Assembly: GCA_029263395.1 (NCBI GenBank)
Contig: JAJCXO010000060.1
Span: forward strand, 1 to 59,360
Direction: 5' to 3'
Length of the DNA: 59,360 nt
DNA from: Acidobacteriota bacterium
Lineage (GTDB): Bacteria; Acidobacteriota; Thermoanaerobaculia; Multivoradales; J023
Below are positions 45,425-53,438 of the stretch, one piece after another. The notes beneath the pieces are model-generated. The model saw only the letters and a list, made by a program, of their open reading frames with translations, did not search any database and had not been told where the DNA came from. A program made the position numbers and the translations under genes. The stretch's first letter is position 1. Each line of letters begins with the position of its first letter.

Positions 45425-46363
45425 ATGACTCTAAGATTTGGCATGCAGACGGCAGTCCAGCCTCGGTATCCCTTACGCCGCGCCTTGAAGTTGATCGTCA
45501 TCGGTGTGGTTGGGGGCTTGCTCACCACCTACGTTGGGTACCTGCTGTTCTTGATCTGGGATCAAACCGCAGCGGTGCAATCGCAAGTCTGTTGCACAAC
45601 ACCCGCGGATTGGGGCGCCGAGTATCAGGATGTTGTGCTGTCCAGCCACGGTGAGACGTTGAAGGGTTGGTACGTGCCATCGCCCAATGACGGCCTGGCA
45701 GGCAGTGGTGCGGTGGTGATCTTGTTACATTCCGGCGGCATCCATCGCATGGGAGTCGAACGCGAGGCGCGGGTGCTATGGGCTGAGGGATTCAATGTCC
45801 TGCTGTACGATCGACGCGCCCATGGCGACAGTACCGGTGACGTCAACTCTGGCGGCTGGCGAGACGTCGAAGATATACCCGCCGTGTTGGACTTCCTGCG
45901 CCAGCAGAGCGACGTCGACCGCGAACGTATCGGCGTTTTTGGAGCCTCAATCGGAGGTCAAGTGGCGTTGCGAGCCGCCGCCATGTTTCCCGAGATCAAA
46001 GCCGTGGTGGCAGACGGCCCGAGCCTCTGCGGTCTCCGAGATCATCTGCCGATCTCGCAAGCCCCTGGCATCTACCGGGGATGGCGCTTTCTGTCGTGGC
46101 TCGCGGCACCAGTTTTTGAACTGCGCCTGGGAATGCGAGAGCCACCCTCAGTTGTCGACGTGATTGCCGAGATCTCACCGCGACCGATCCTATTGATCAC
46201 CACTGACGAACTCGAAACCAAGGTCGTCCGTCGCTATTTCGAGTTCGCCAAAGAGCCCAAGACCCTGTGGCAGATTCCCGAAACTGGCCACGGCGGTGGG
46301 TTTGCGGCCCGACCCGAAGAGTATGCGCAACGCTTGGTGAGCTTCTTTAGTGAAGCCTTGTGA
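45425..46363 (+). CDS. Membrane-anchored alpha/beta hydrolase (BAAT/S9-like)
   Basis: 312 residues. N-terminal membrane helix (LIVIGVVGGLLTTYVGYLLFLIW), then an alpha/beta hydrolase: oxyanion region LLHSGGIHRMG, VLLYDRRAHGDS, nucleophile Ser in FGASIGGQVA (~174), Asp in LLITTDELE, and His in TGHGGGFAARP near the end. R-x-H-G-x-S after the strand is typical of the YqkD/BAAT-like group. A second, partial copy of its 3' region lies at 49797-50030, after the NACHT gene, so this gene marks one border of the inserted block. It is complete here and ends in TTGTGA. Confidence 0.88.
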   Translation: MTLRFGMQTAVQPRYPLRRALKLIVIGVVGGLLTTYVGYLLFLIWDQTAAVQSQVCCTTPADWGAEYQDVVLSSHGETLKGWYVPSPNDGLAGSGAVVILLHSGGIHRMGVEREARVLWAEGFNVLLYDRRAHGDSTGDVNSGGWRDVEDIPAVLDFLRQQSDVDRERIGVFGASIGGQVALRAAAMFPEIKAVVADGPSLCGLRDHLPISQAPGIYRGWRFLSWLAAPVFELRLGMREPPSVVDVIAEISPRPILLITTDELETKVVRRYFEFAKEPKTLWQIPETGHGGGFAARPEEYAQRLVSFFSEAL

Positions 46364-46608
46364 CCGCCAGAGTGTGGTCGAGCGTCAGCCTCGGAGGTTT
46401 TGTGCTTCGAGATACAGACCTCCATCGAGCCGACGTCAGAGGTGCGAATCTGCGCTCGGCCGACCTCCGCAATACGATCCTAAGAGGAGCTATCTTGCAA
46501 GGCGCAAGACTAGAGAATGCGCAGCTTGTTGGCGGCCGAGCAAATATCGCCGACGTTTGGTTGGCGTTCGCTAATATAGACAGTACTCCCTGGGAGATGA
46601 CTCACTAG
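46360..46608 (+). CDS. Pentapeptide-repeat protein stub
   Basis: 82 residues from a GTG at 46360 that overlaps the hydrolase stop; a stop at 46351-46353 blocks any longer frame, and no ATG is available. Residues ~15-60 show the A(D/N)LxX pattern: LRDTDLHRADVRGANLRSAD followed by LRNTILRGAILQGARLENAQL, about nine five-residue coils of a right-handed quadrilateral beta-helix. The frame opens exactly at the hydrolase gene end, so it may be the 3' remnant of a longer gene cut by recombination, or a small antitoxin-like partner of the NACHT gene that starts 13 bases later. Confidence 0.6.
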   Translation: MTARVWSSVSLGGFVLRDTDLHRADVRGANLRSADLRNTILRGAILQGARLENAQLVGGRANIADVWLAFANIDSTPWEMTH

Positions 46609-46621
46609 CACGGAGCCAACA

Positions 46622-49600
46622 ATGGAAAGCGCTGAAATTCGGCTTCTGGCCCCGACCGGCAACGCGCGTGGCGATTTGTTTACGCGTTTGATCAAAGACC
46701 TGTTCTTTGCACTTGGGTATGACGATCTACTTCTCGACGTCCAAAAAACAGGTCGAGAAGTCGACATCCAAGGAAAACATCGGCTTGAAGACAGGCGCGT
46801 TGTAGCAGAGTGCAAAGCGCACTCTTCCAAGATTGGCGGCGCGGACTTGAACAAATTTTTGGGCGTCTTGACGCGTGAGCGAGATAGGCACGAACCCACA
46901 CCTGTCGCTGGCTACTTTTTGTCATTAAGCGGTTTCAGCGGGCCGGGTATTGAGCAAGAGTCCTCGACCAGCTCAAAGCGACAGATGATTCTCCTTGATT
47001 CTCAAGCAATAATCAAAGAGCTTGAACGAGCTCATGTTTTGGTAAACTCTGCGGAAGCTGCGGAGCGCGCCGGTCGTTGCGCAGAACATGCAGGGCTGAA
47101 GAATGCGATTTACGACGGCACGGAGTTGCTGGGCCATGAGCAAGGGTACATTCGTGCTGTCTTTTATTCAAAAGGAAAAGAGCGGACCGACTTTGTCCTT
47201 GTCCATGCCGACGGTACTCCGCTCGCACGATCCGTAGCGGCTGAGGTTATTGCCGCCGATCAGCTATGTGGAGGCACACTTTATTGTATTCGTTCTTTAG
47301 CACCTGATCCAAGGCCAAGCCAAGATGCTTTCCTCGATACCGCGATGGAACGATACCGCCTCTGGATAGCACAAGAGTGCGGGTACATCCAGCTCGACGG
47401 ACTACCAACCGATGCCGACCTCAGCAACAAAAGACTCAAACTAGAGCACATTTTTGTGCCGCTAAGGGTCGTAGGTAGACAGAGACGGGCAAAGAAGACC
47501 GGATTCGTACCTGAGGACACCGGCAAAGAAGTCCCTGCGCGACCGGAATATTTTGGCCAGCTTCTGTCGGATGAACACCATCTCGCCTTAGTCGCCGCTC
47601 CCGGCGGTGGAAAGAGTACTTTACTCAAATGGTTGGCCCTTGCATATGCATTCCCTAACCATCGCCTTGATCCATCAGAGACCTTACCAGACCGTGATTG
47701 GATTCCGATACTTCTCCGGTGCCGCGCACTCCGTGATCGGGCATATCGTCCTATCTTAGAGCTTCTCGAAGAACTTCCTCATCACTCTGGGATGATTGCC
47801 GAAGAGGCTGGAGCCTTTCATGAATTCTTGCGTGAGGCGGTCCGCGTCGGACGGGTTCTCCTACTTATCGATGGCCTTGATGAGATCCACGAGGAAGGAG
47901 CTAGACGCGCTCTAGCTCAGAATCTCCGGACGTTCCTGGCCATGTTCCCAGAGGTAGCGGTTGTCGTCACATCACGTGTAGTTGGATTTCGGTTAGTTGC
48001 AGGAACGCTGCGCGGAGCTTGTGTTCGCGCGGAGCTGGCGCCTTTCGATCGAGATGACATTCAAAGGTTGTGCGTACAGTGGCAAGTTGAGGTGCTAGGT
48101 GACAAAGAGACCGTTCGTGCCGATGCTCTTGACTTAGCGGCAACAATCTTAGGCGATCGACGCATCCGCTCCTTGGCCGAGAATCCTCTCTTGCTGACAA
48201 CACTCCTTGTAGTACGGCGCTGGATCGGCGAACTGCCGCGGAGCCGGACCGGACTTTACGAGGAGACTGTCCGAGTACTGATAAGGACCTGGAACGTTGA
48301 AGGGTTCACCACACTGGATCAAGACGAGACTCTAGCGCAGCTCTCCTACGTCGCATGCGCGATGATGGAAGAAGGGGCTCCGCAGATCAGTCGACCAGAA
48401 TTACTCAAACTGCTGCGAAAGGCAAGGCAAGAGCTAGAGGCCGAATTGCAGTTTACCCAGATTTCTCCGAGTGCGTTTATCAATCGAATTGAGTATCGCA
48501 GTAGCCTTATCATGCAGACGGGCGTAGAGACGCTCAACGACGGCCTACAAGCTGTATACGAGTTTCGACACCTCACAATCCAAGCATATCTTGCCGCCAG
48601 AGGCTACGTAAAAGAAGAGTATCCTGGCCGCAATAGGGGCGAAAGTCTTTCATCCCTCCTTGAGCCTCACTTCGAAGAGACCTCTTGGCATGAGGTTATT
48701 GCGCTATCTTCAGTACTTGCAGGTCGCAAGGCGGAGGAGATTGTAACGAAGCTCACGGATGCGTCTGCGCAATACTCTCTTGCCGGAACCGCGCAGAAGC
48801 CATGCGTGAAGTTACTGCAGCAATGTCTTCTCGATGAGGTCCGTGTGGCAGGTTCAATCTTGTACGGTGCTCTCCGGCAAGTAGCGCGGCATTCCAATTC
48901 AGCATCTTATGATTTCCTCAAGGGTCTTCGTTTAGGAAAATTCGGAACACTCTATCTGAGAGTAACGGAGGAGTGCTACATCGGAGGACAGAGCAACTGG
49001 GTTGATTTCCGCTTGGCTTTTTCTGAGCTTTCGATCAGAGGCTTCTCAGATAAAAACAGGAATCGTTCGCCAGAAGATAAGATTAGGCAGCTTAATAAGT
49101 TGCTGTTCTGTGACGACCGTCTTGAACGAGTTCGGGCAGCTTTTGTTTGCGCTAAGTTTGCGCTGTCTGGTGGTTTGTCAGAAGGGCCAGAGTTTGCTTA
49201 TCTTCTCAGCAATATTGAGGAGTTACACCAAGGCTTGCAGCGTATGCTTTCGCCGGACGATTTACCGTCAGCGTTGCCGGCCACCGAGGCACTAGTTTGG
49301 CTAGGCGTGTACGCAACAGGTAGCGATCCACCCAATGCCAGTTTGGTCCTTGCTCTTTTTCACCTCTGGCGTAACGCGGAAAACGACATGGTGGCGACAT
49401 ATGCAGCGTGGGCACTTTCTTCTCAAGCAGTTCTTCCGCGTGATTCCTTTGAGTGTGATAGTTGGGGCGATTGTGACGCCTTCCTTCTGCAAGCCGAGAA
49501 ACAAGGTCTCAAGTTCGAAGCCGCTCTTCTAGTCGGCTGGTATCGGCGGTCTCCATGGAGTGACTCTGAGATAAAAGATCATCTGGAAAAGATGGAGGAT

Positions 49601-49681
49601 CTTTTCAACGCTTCAAGCAGGGAAGTACTTTCAATGCTTCAGGCAGGTTCTCCCAATTGTGGACAGCCCCTAGCAAGGTGA
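46622..49681 (+). CDS. Antiphage-type NACHT NTPase with N-terminal PD-(D/E)XK nuclease
   Basis: 1,019 residues. The N-terminal ~120 residues carry a restriction-endonuclease-like core with GREVDIQG (Asp48) and VVAECKAH (Glu63-x-Lys65), i.e. D-x14-ExK. Residues ~315-560 form a NACHT NTPase: Walker A APGGGKSTLLKWLA (~325), Walker B LLLIDGLDEIHEEG (~415), the sensor region VVVTSRVVGF, and LAENPLLLTTLLV. The C-terminal ~450 residues are helical sensor or repeat material including YEFRHLTIQAYLAARGY. Bacterial NACHT proteins with nuclease effectors are antiphage defence proteins; by analogy infection triggers oligomerisation and DNA cleavage. Base composition is visibly lower in GC than flanking genes, which supports horizontal acquisition. 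Confidence 0.88.
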   Translation: MESAEIRLLAPTGNARGDLFTRLIKDLFFALGYDDLLLDVQKTGREVDIQGKHRLEDRRVVAECKAHSSKIGGADLNKFLGVLTRERDRHEPTPVAGYFLSLSGFSGPGIEQESSTSSKRQMILLDSQAIIKELERAHVLVNSAEAAERAGRCAEHAGLKNAIYDGTELLGHEQGYIRAVFYSKGKERTDFVLVHADGTPLARSVAAEVIAADQLCGGTLYCIRSLAPDPRPSQDAFLDTAMERYRLWIAQECGYIQLDGLPTDADLSNKRLKLEHIFVPLRVVGRQRRAKKTGFVPEDTGKEVPARPEYFGQLLSDEHHLALVAAPGGGKSTLLKWLALAYAFPNHRLDPSETLPDRDWIPILLRCRALRDRAYRPILELLEELPHHSGMIAEEAGAFHEFLREAVRVGRVLLLIDGLDEIHEEGARRALAQNLRTFLAMFPEVAVVVTSRVVGFRLVAGTLRGACVRAELAPFDRDDIQRLCVQWQVEVLGDKETVRADALDLAATILGDRRIRSLAENPLLLTTLLVVRRWIGELPRSRTGLYEETVRVLIRTWNVEGFTTLDQDETLAQLSYVACAMMEEGAPQISRPELLKLLRKARQELEAELQFTQISPSAFINRIEYRSSLIMQTGVETLNDGLQAVYEFRHLTIQAYLAARGYVKEEYPGRNRGESLSSLLEPHFEETSWHEVIALSSVLAGRKAEEIVTKLTDASAQYSLAGTAQKPCVKLLQQCLLDEVRVAGSILYGALRQVARHSNSASYDFLKGLRLGKFGTLYLRVTEECYIGGQSNWVDFRLAFSELSIRGFSDKNRNRSPEDKIRQLNKLLFCDDRLERVRAAFVCAKFALSGGLSEGPEFAYLLSNIEELHQGLQRMLSPDDLPSALPATEALVWLGVYATGSDPPNASLVLALFHLWRNAENDMVATYAAWALSSQAVLPRDSFECDSWGDCDAFLLQAEKQGLKFEAALLVGWYRRSPWSDSEIKDHLEKMEDLFNASSREVLSMLQAGSPNCGQPLAR

Positions 49682-49720
49682 GGTGAAAGGTAAGCCCCGT
49701 TGCCGCTGTTGATCTGGGGG

Positions 49721-49760
49721 AGGCACCCAACTGGCCGGAGAGGTGCCTGGCACGAGTGCC
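49721..49760. repeat. Paired hairpins next to the duplicated hydrolase fragment
   Basis: AGGCACC (49721-49727) pairs with GGTGCCT (49742-49748), and GGCAC/GTGCC (49749-49760) forms a second stem with a 2-nt loop. They sit between the end of the NACHT gene and the second hydrolase copy, at the probable right junction of the insertion. Confidence 0.55.
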
Positions 49761-49796
49761 TTGGGTGCGAGAGAGGCCGGAGACGAGGCGCTGGCA

Positions 49797-50030
49797 GGGG
49801 GGGCGGTTTCTGTCGTGGCTCGCAGTGCCAGTTCTTGAACTGCGCCTGGGTATGCGAGAGCCACCCTCAGTTGTCGACGTGATTGCCGAGATCTCACCGC
49901 GGCCGATCCTGTTGATCACCACCGACGAGCTCGAGACCAAGGTCGTCCGTCGCTATTTCGAGTTCGCCAAGGAGCCCAAGACCCTGGGGCAGATTCCCGA
50001 GACTGGCCACGGCGGTGGGTTTGCGGCACG
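49797..50030 (+). pseudogene. Partial second copy of the alpha/beta hydrolase gene
   Basis: About 230 bases align without gaps to 46081-46313 of the intact hydrolase gene, with about 15 mismatches (roughly 93% identity), mostly at third codon positions. The frame reads RFLSWLAVPVLELRLGMREP onward to TGHGGGFAAR and then departs into unrelated sequence at ~50030 (KYLTLSHVAIC). It lacks the nucleophile Ser region and the natural C-terminus. Synonymous-type divergence says the copy comes from a separate, once functional homologue rather than a fresh duplication, e.g. left by recombination with a related genome that carried the NACHT gene. Confidence 0.85.
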
Positions 50031-50096
50031 CAAATACTTGACCTTGTCTCATGTGGCAATCTGCTGAGTCCGAGAAGGTCGAGGTAGAATCGATCC

Positions 50097-50402
50097 ATGT
50101 CGACTCGACGTCTGCCTCCGACCAGCCCCGATCTGATGGACGACGACGCACGTCCCTATTTCCTCTGGTGGACGGATACGACTGTCGGTGGCTTCAAGAA
50201 GCTCCTCAGATCTGCTGATCCTGACGAACGTGCCTATTGGATGGGCGCGCTCCTGCGCGAGGCCAACACGCGTGACGTGCCGCTTTTCGTTGCGAACGAC
50301 GAAATTCGCGCCTTGTGGCCGCGACTCATCCGGCACCTCGGACGGTCACGCGACATGTGGGCTTGGCTCCTTGGATTGCCAGCTCCTGAGTGGCCTCCGT
50401 AG
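50097..50402 (+). CDS. Orphan small protein of a toxin-antitoxin-associated type
   Basis: 101 residues, mostly helical: DARPYFLWWTDTTVGGFKKLL, DPDERAYWMGALLREANTRDV, then LWPRLIRHLGRSRDMWAWLLGL. From memory, proteins with this [FY]-W-x-x-D/x-T-V and YWMGALLREA pattern are often encoded directly before nucleotidyltransferase (AbiEii-like) toxin genes. Here that partner is missing and the AlbA_2 gene follows with an overlap or a gap of 26 bases depending on start choice. It may be a leftover antitoxin or an accessory of the next gene. I could not run a search to confirm the family. Confidence 0.6.
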   Translation: MSTRRLPPTSPDLMDDDARPYFLWWTDTTVGGFKKLLRSADPDERAYWMGALLREANTRDVPLFVANDEIRALWPRLIRHLGRSRDMWAWLLGLPAPEWPP

Positions 50403-50428
50403 CGACGACGACGCGATTCTCGCCTGCT

Positions 50429-51922
50429 ATGCTCAACGCCGTGAATCGCAACGAGCTCCTCGAACGCCTCGACGGCACCGAGTGGGTCGACTTCGAGGTC
50501 AAGTCGGCACAGGGCGGCGTCCCCGAAGACGCCTTCAAAACGCTGTCGGCTTTTTGCAACAGTGGCGGCGGCTGGCTCGTCTTCGGCGTGGCGGAAAGCG
50601 AGGAAGGTTACGAGATTCTCGGTATTGCCGACATCGACCGCTTTCAGAACGACCTGCTGAGCGCCTGCCGCTCCCCGGACAAGCTGCGTCGGCTCGCTTC
50701 CATCCACCCGCGCTTGTTCCGCTTCGACGAAGGCTGGGTGCTGGCGCTTCGGGTCGACGAGGTTCCCCGCTTCGACAAGCCGGTGCGAGTAAGGATCAAG
50801 CGCCGCTGGCAGGCTTATGTCCGGGTGGGGGCGAGCGATCACCGATGCACGCCCGAGGAAGAAGGACGTTTCGTCCGCGACGCGACCCACCAGCGCTTCG
50901 ATCAGACACCTTGCGCCGACTTCGAGGTGGCTGATTTGGACGCCGATGCCGTCGGCTGGCTGCGTGGCCTGATCACGCTGCGACATCCCGACGCCGCCGA
51001 TTCGGCCGCGGACCTCACCGCGTGGCTCGATGGCGCCGGCCTGCTGAGCAAGGACGGTTCTCTGACCCATGCCGCCGCGCTGCTGTTCGGCAAGTCCAAA
51101 GTCCTGGCGACCCTGAAACCGGGCGGGGTGGTCGACTTCCGGGTGATGCACAGCCCGGCTGCCGATGGCATGCCGGCCCACCGCTGGGACGATCGCGAGC
51201 TCTGCGAAGGTCACCTGGTGAGCGCGCTACGCTCGCTCTTCGAGCGCTTCCACCGACTCTGCCCCCAGCCCTTCGCCCTTGAGCTCGAAGGACCGCTACC
51301 GTTGCGCCGCGCCCGCGCCCTCGAGGAGGAGGCTCTGCGCGAGGCCCTGCTCAATCTCGTCGCCCATCAAGACTATGCCGACGTCCAGCGCACGGCGACC
51401 GTACTGTGGTGGAGCGACCGGGTGGTCTTCTACAACCCGGGGGACTCCTACGTCGCCACCGCCGACCTCTGGACCGGCGGCTTCAGCGAGACCCGCAACC
51501 CCCTGATCGCCCGGATGCTGCGCCAGGCCGGCTTCGCCGAGCAGGCCGGCAGTGGCCTGCCCCTTATCCGGCGCTCCTGGGCCAAGACCGGGCGCCCCAC
51601 TCCCGAGCTGCGCAATGACGGCGGTCGCAAGAGATTCGAGATGGCCTTCCCGTGGGGCGAGGAGCGACGAGGCGGAGTTGACGGAGTTAATGGCGGAGTT
51701 GACGGAGTTAGTGGCGGAGTAAATGACAGAAAAACGGGAACTCTCGTCGAGCGACTGCTTGAATTGATCACCGCAGAACCTGGGCTGAGGGTTCCAGCGC
51801 TACATACCCGTCTCGGCGTATCTAAGAGAAGCGTCGAGCGAGCACTACGAACGTTGAAGGCTGGCGGCCTGATTGTCTTTCGCGGCGCTCCCAGGGCCGG
51901 TGGGTATCATACGACGCTATGA
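50429..51922 (+). CDS. AlbA_2/Schlafen-type ATP-binding regulator with C-terminal winged helix
   Basis: 497 residues from the ATG at 50429; a GTG at 50390 overlapping the previous gene is an alternative. N-terminal AlbA_2 domain (EWVDFEVKSAQGGVPEDAFKTLSAFCNSGGGWLVFGV), then the ATP-binding C-terminal helicase-like/HATPase_c_4 region (EEEALREALLNLVAHQDYAD, VFYNPGD, ETRNPLIARMLRQAGFAEQAGSGL), then a Gly-rich linker with a 7-residue repeat (GVDGVNG), and a winged helix (LRVPALHTRLGVSKRSVERALRTLKAGGLIVFRG). Proteins of this architecture occur as regulators and within defence islands. The stop overlaps the start of the broken gene that follows (ATGA). Confidence 0.85.
   Translation: MLNAVNRNELLERLDGTEWVDFEVKSAQGGVPEDAFKTLSAFCNSGGGWLVFGVAESEEGYEILGIADIDRFQNDLLSACRSPDKLRRLASIHPRLFRFDEGWVLALRVDEVPRFDKPVRVRIKRRWQAYVRVGASDHRCTPEEEGRFVRDATHQRFDQTPCADFEVADLDADAVGWLRGLITLRHPDAADSAADLTAWLDGAGLLSKDGSLTHAAALLFGKSKVLATLKPGGVVDFRVMHSPAADGMPAHRWDDRELCEGHLVSALRSLFERFHRLCPQPFALELEGPLPLRRARALEEEALREALLNLVAHQDYADVQRTATVLWWSDRVVFYNPGDSYVATADLWTGGFSETRNPLIARMLRQAGFAEQAGSGLPLIRRSWAKTGRPTPELRNDGGRKRFEMAFPWGEERRGGVDGVNGGVDGVSGGVNDRKTGTLVERLLELITAEPGLRVPALHTRLGVSKRSVERALRTLKAGGLIVFRGAPRAGGYHTTL
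51671..51720. repeat. In-frame 21-bp tandem repeat in the linker
   Basis: GGCGGAGTTGACGGAGTTAAT and a copy with one change (51671-51691, 51692-51712), then a partial unit. It encodes the flexible Gly-Val-Asp-Gly linker before the winged helix. Confidence 0.8.
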
Positions 51923-52128
51923 TCATCTCAGCGCAATTCGGCTCCCAACTCATCGACGCTCTGCGCCTCGACCTCGTCGGCCCGCGTCCGGCCGAGCCCG
52001 ATCACGCCCGATAGCACAACGAGATCCTCCCCATCGCACCGTCGAAGTGGTACCTGACTGGCTTCCTGGCGCCCTACGAGACGCCCGTCGAGTGCAGCGA
52101 CGACGACTGGGACGACCGCCTGAAGTAG
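51919..52128 (+). pseudogene. Broken N-terminus resembling a DISARM/DrmA-type helicase
   Basis: The frame starts at ATG 51919 overlapping the previous stop and reads IISAQFGSQLIDALRLDLVG, an in-frame TAG at 52012-52014, then EILPIAPSKWYLTGFLAPYE and a second stop at 52126. The L-D-L-V-G-P ... P-S-x-W-Y-L-T-G-F-L-x-P pattern is, as I remember it, the N-terminus of large SNF2-like helicases in defence loci such as DrmA. The remaining ~1,000 residues are gone. The 4-base overlap shows that it was once translated together with the AlbA_2 protein. Confidence 0.55.
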
Positions 52129-52168
52129 CGGCAAGCATCACTACGGGGCGTCGAGGTAGCCCAACTCC

Positions 52169-53281
52169 CTACCGCAAACGCCCTTCCGACAACAGGCCAG
52201 GAACAGGTGCCTTGAAGGAATAGCGGAACATTGCCAGCGCGGTGAAGGTCTGTTCCGGTGTCTGGCTGGCGACGCGTTTTATCGTCTTCAGCCAGCGACG
52301 GGTTTTCTTGTCGACGTCCAGGCGTTGGCAGCGGCCGACTAGCCGACGGATAGTCCGAAGGTCGGTGTCGCTGGCTCGGTGGGCGAAAAGTTGGGTGAGG
52401 TCGATGGTCACGGCGATGGTGTGTTTGGGGGGAGCGGTGTCGTAGAGCCCGCTCAAGACTCGCTCCAGACGTTCGACGGCTTTCTTGCGCTCGCCGAGCT
52501 GCGCGAGGATCAGGGCTTCGACCCAGCTCAAGCGTAAACGGACGTCGGTCCAGCCTTCGACGCCTTTGATGCGCTGGCGGAATTGAGACAGGTAGCCGAG
52601 GGCTTGTTCGTAGAGCTGGCGCTCGGCGCGGAACTGAAGGAAACAGCCGATGAACGCCAGATCATCAATGAAGTAGCCCCTCGGGGTCGACAGGGAGAGT
52701 TGCATTAATGCTCCGCCGGCCTCTTGCAGAGCCCGCCTGCCGTCAAGGGCCTTGTGAAGGGCGATGCCGCGGAGAAAACTGAGCCGTCCCGCCATGTCGT
52801 CGTCGAGCTCTGGACCGAGCTTGTGGGCGGCGCGCTCGAGGTCTTCGCAGGCGCCCTCGACGTCGCCGAGCTCGGCTAAGAGATCGCCGTGGCGCCGCGA
52901 CCAGTCGCCAGCGCAGCGAGTGCAGCAGGCGAACGCCGCTACCCGGTAGTGTTCCAAAACCTCGCCGGCCGCGTCCCAGTCGCAATTCGCGATGTGGGCA
53001 TGGGCGAGCACACCCTGGCTGCGGTGGATCAAGTGCGAGTCGCCGATACGCGCCGCCAACTCCACGGCGACGCGAGCGTACTCCATGGCCGGCGTGCCCA
53101 GCCGCAGGCATTTGTCGTCACAGAGATCGAAGAATGCCTCGCAGAATCGCGGCTTGAGGCACCGGCGATCCTCGAGCACTACGGACGGATTACCGTCGGC
53201 ACGCTGTACCAGGTTGCGCAGCCGGCGATCTTGCCAGGCGGCATCGTCGGATGGGGAGGGAGATTGAGTTCTCTGTGTCAT
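52169..53281 (-). CDS. Soluble TPR-like helical protein
   Basis: 370 residues from the ATG at 53281 with GAGGAA eight bases upstream. No signal or membrane segment. After ~40 polar residues come helix pairs of TPR type: CLRLGTPAMEYARVAVELAARIGD, AHAHIANCDWDAAGEVLEHY, LLAELGDVEGACEDLERAAH, SFLRGIALHKALDGRRALQEAGGA, LGERKKAVERLERVLSGLYD. A cluster of Cys (FACCTRCAGD, FFDLCDDKC) could bind metal. A protein scaffold or regulator is likely; no specific function can be named. It lies downstream of the coiled-coil gene on the same strand (157-bp gap). Confidence 0.7.
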   Translation of the reverse strand: MTQRTQSPSPSDDAAWQDRRLRNLVQRADGNPSVVLEDRRCLKPRFCEAFFDLCDDKCLRLGTPAMEYARVAVELAARIGDSHLIHRSQGVLAHAHIANCDWDAAGEVLEHYRVAAFACCTRCAGDWSRRHGDLLAELGDVEGACEDLERAAHKLGPELDDDMAGRLSFLRGIALHKALDGRRALQEAGGALMQLSLSTPRGYFIDDLAFIGCFLQFRAERQLYEQALGYLSQFRQRIKGVEGWTDVRLRLSWVEALILAQLGERKKAVERLERVLSGLYDTAPPKHTIAVTIDLTQLFAHRASDTDLRTIRRLVGRCQRLDVDKKTRRWLKTIKRVASQTPEQTFTALAMFRYSFKAPVPGLLSEGRLR

Positions 53282-53438
53282 GGTGGGTTCCTCTATCTTA
53301 GCAGATTGGTTCTTGCCTAATGCAACTGGTGAGCGAAGCACCGCGACAGCGCCTCCGCGACAGTGCTCCGACTCCACCACGGTTTACGCGGGAAGAGGGC
53401 CCGCCCCGGTTGGGGCGGGCCGCTGGCAGAGATGGAGA

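Larger units (their letters stand above)
46364..52128. other. Inserted defence patch bracketed by hydrolase sequence
   Basis: The block holds, in order, a pentapeptide stub, the nuclease-NACHT gene, hairpins, the second hydrolase copy, an orphan TA-like protein, an AlbA_2/ATPase gene and a broken helicase-like remnant. None of these is housekeeping, GC shifts downward in the NACHT gene, and hydrolase sequence occurs on both sides of it. No integrase, transposase or tRNA end was found, so homologous recombination between flanking genes is the simplest route of entry. Confidence 0.55.

Noticed and set aside
46360-50030. Transposon or integrative element carrying the NACHT gene
   Set aside because: No transposase, integrase, terminal inverted repeats or tRNA target were found; the partial hydrolase copy fits homologous recombination better.
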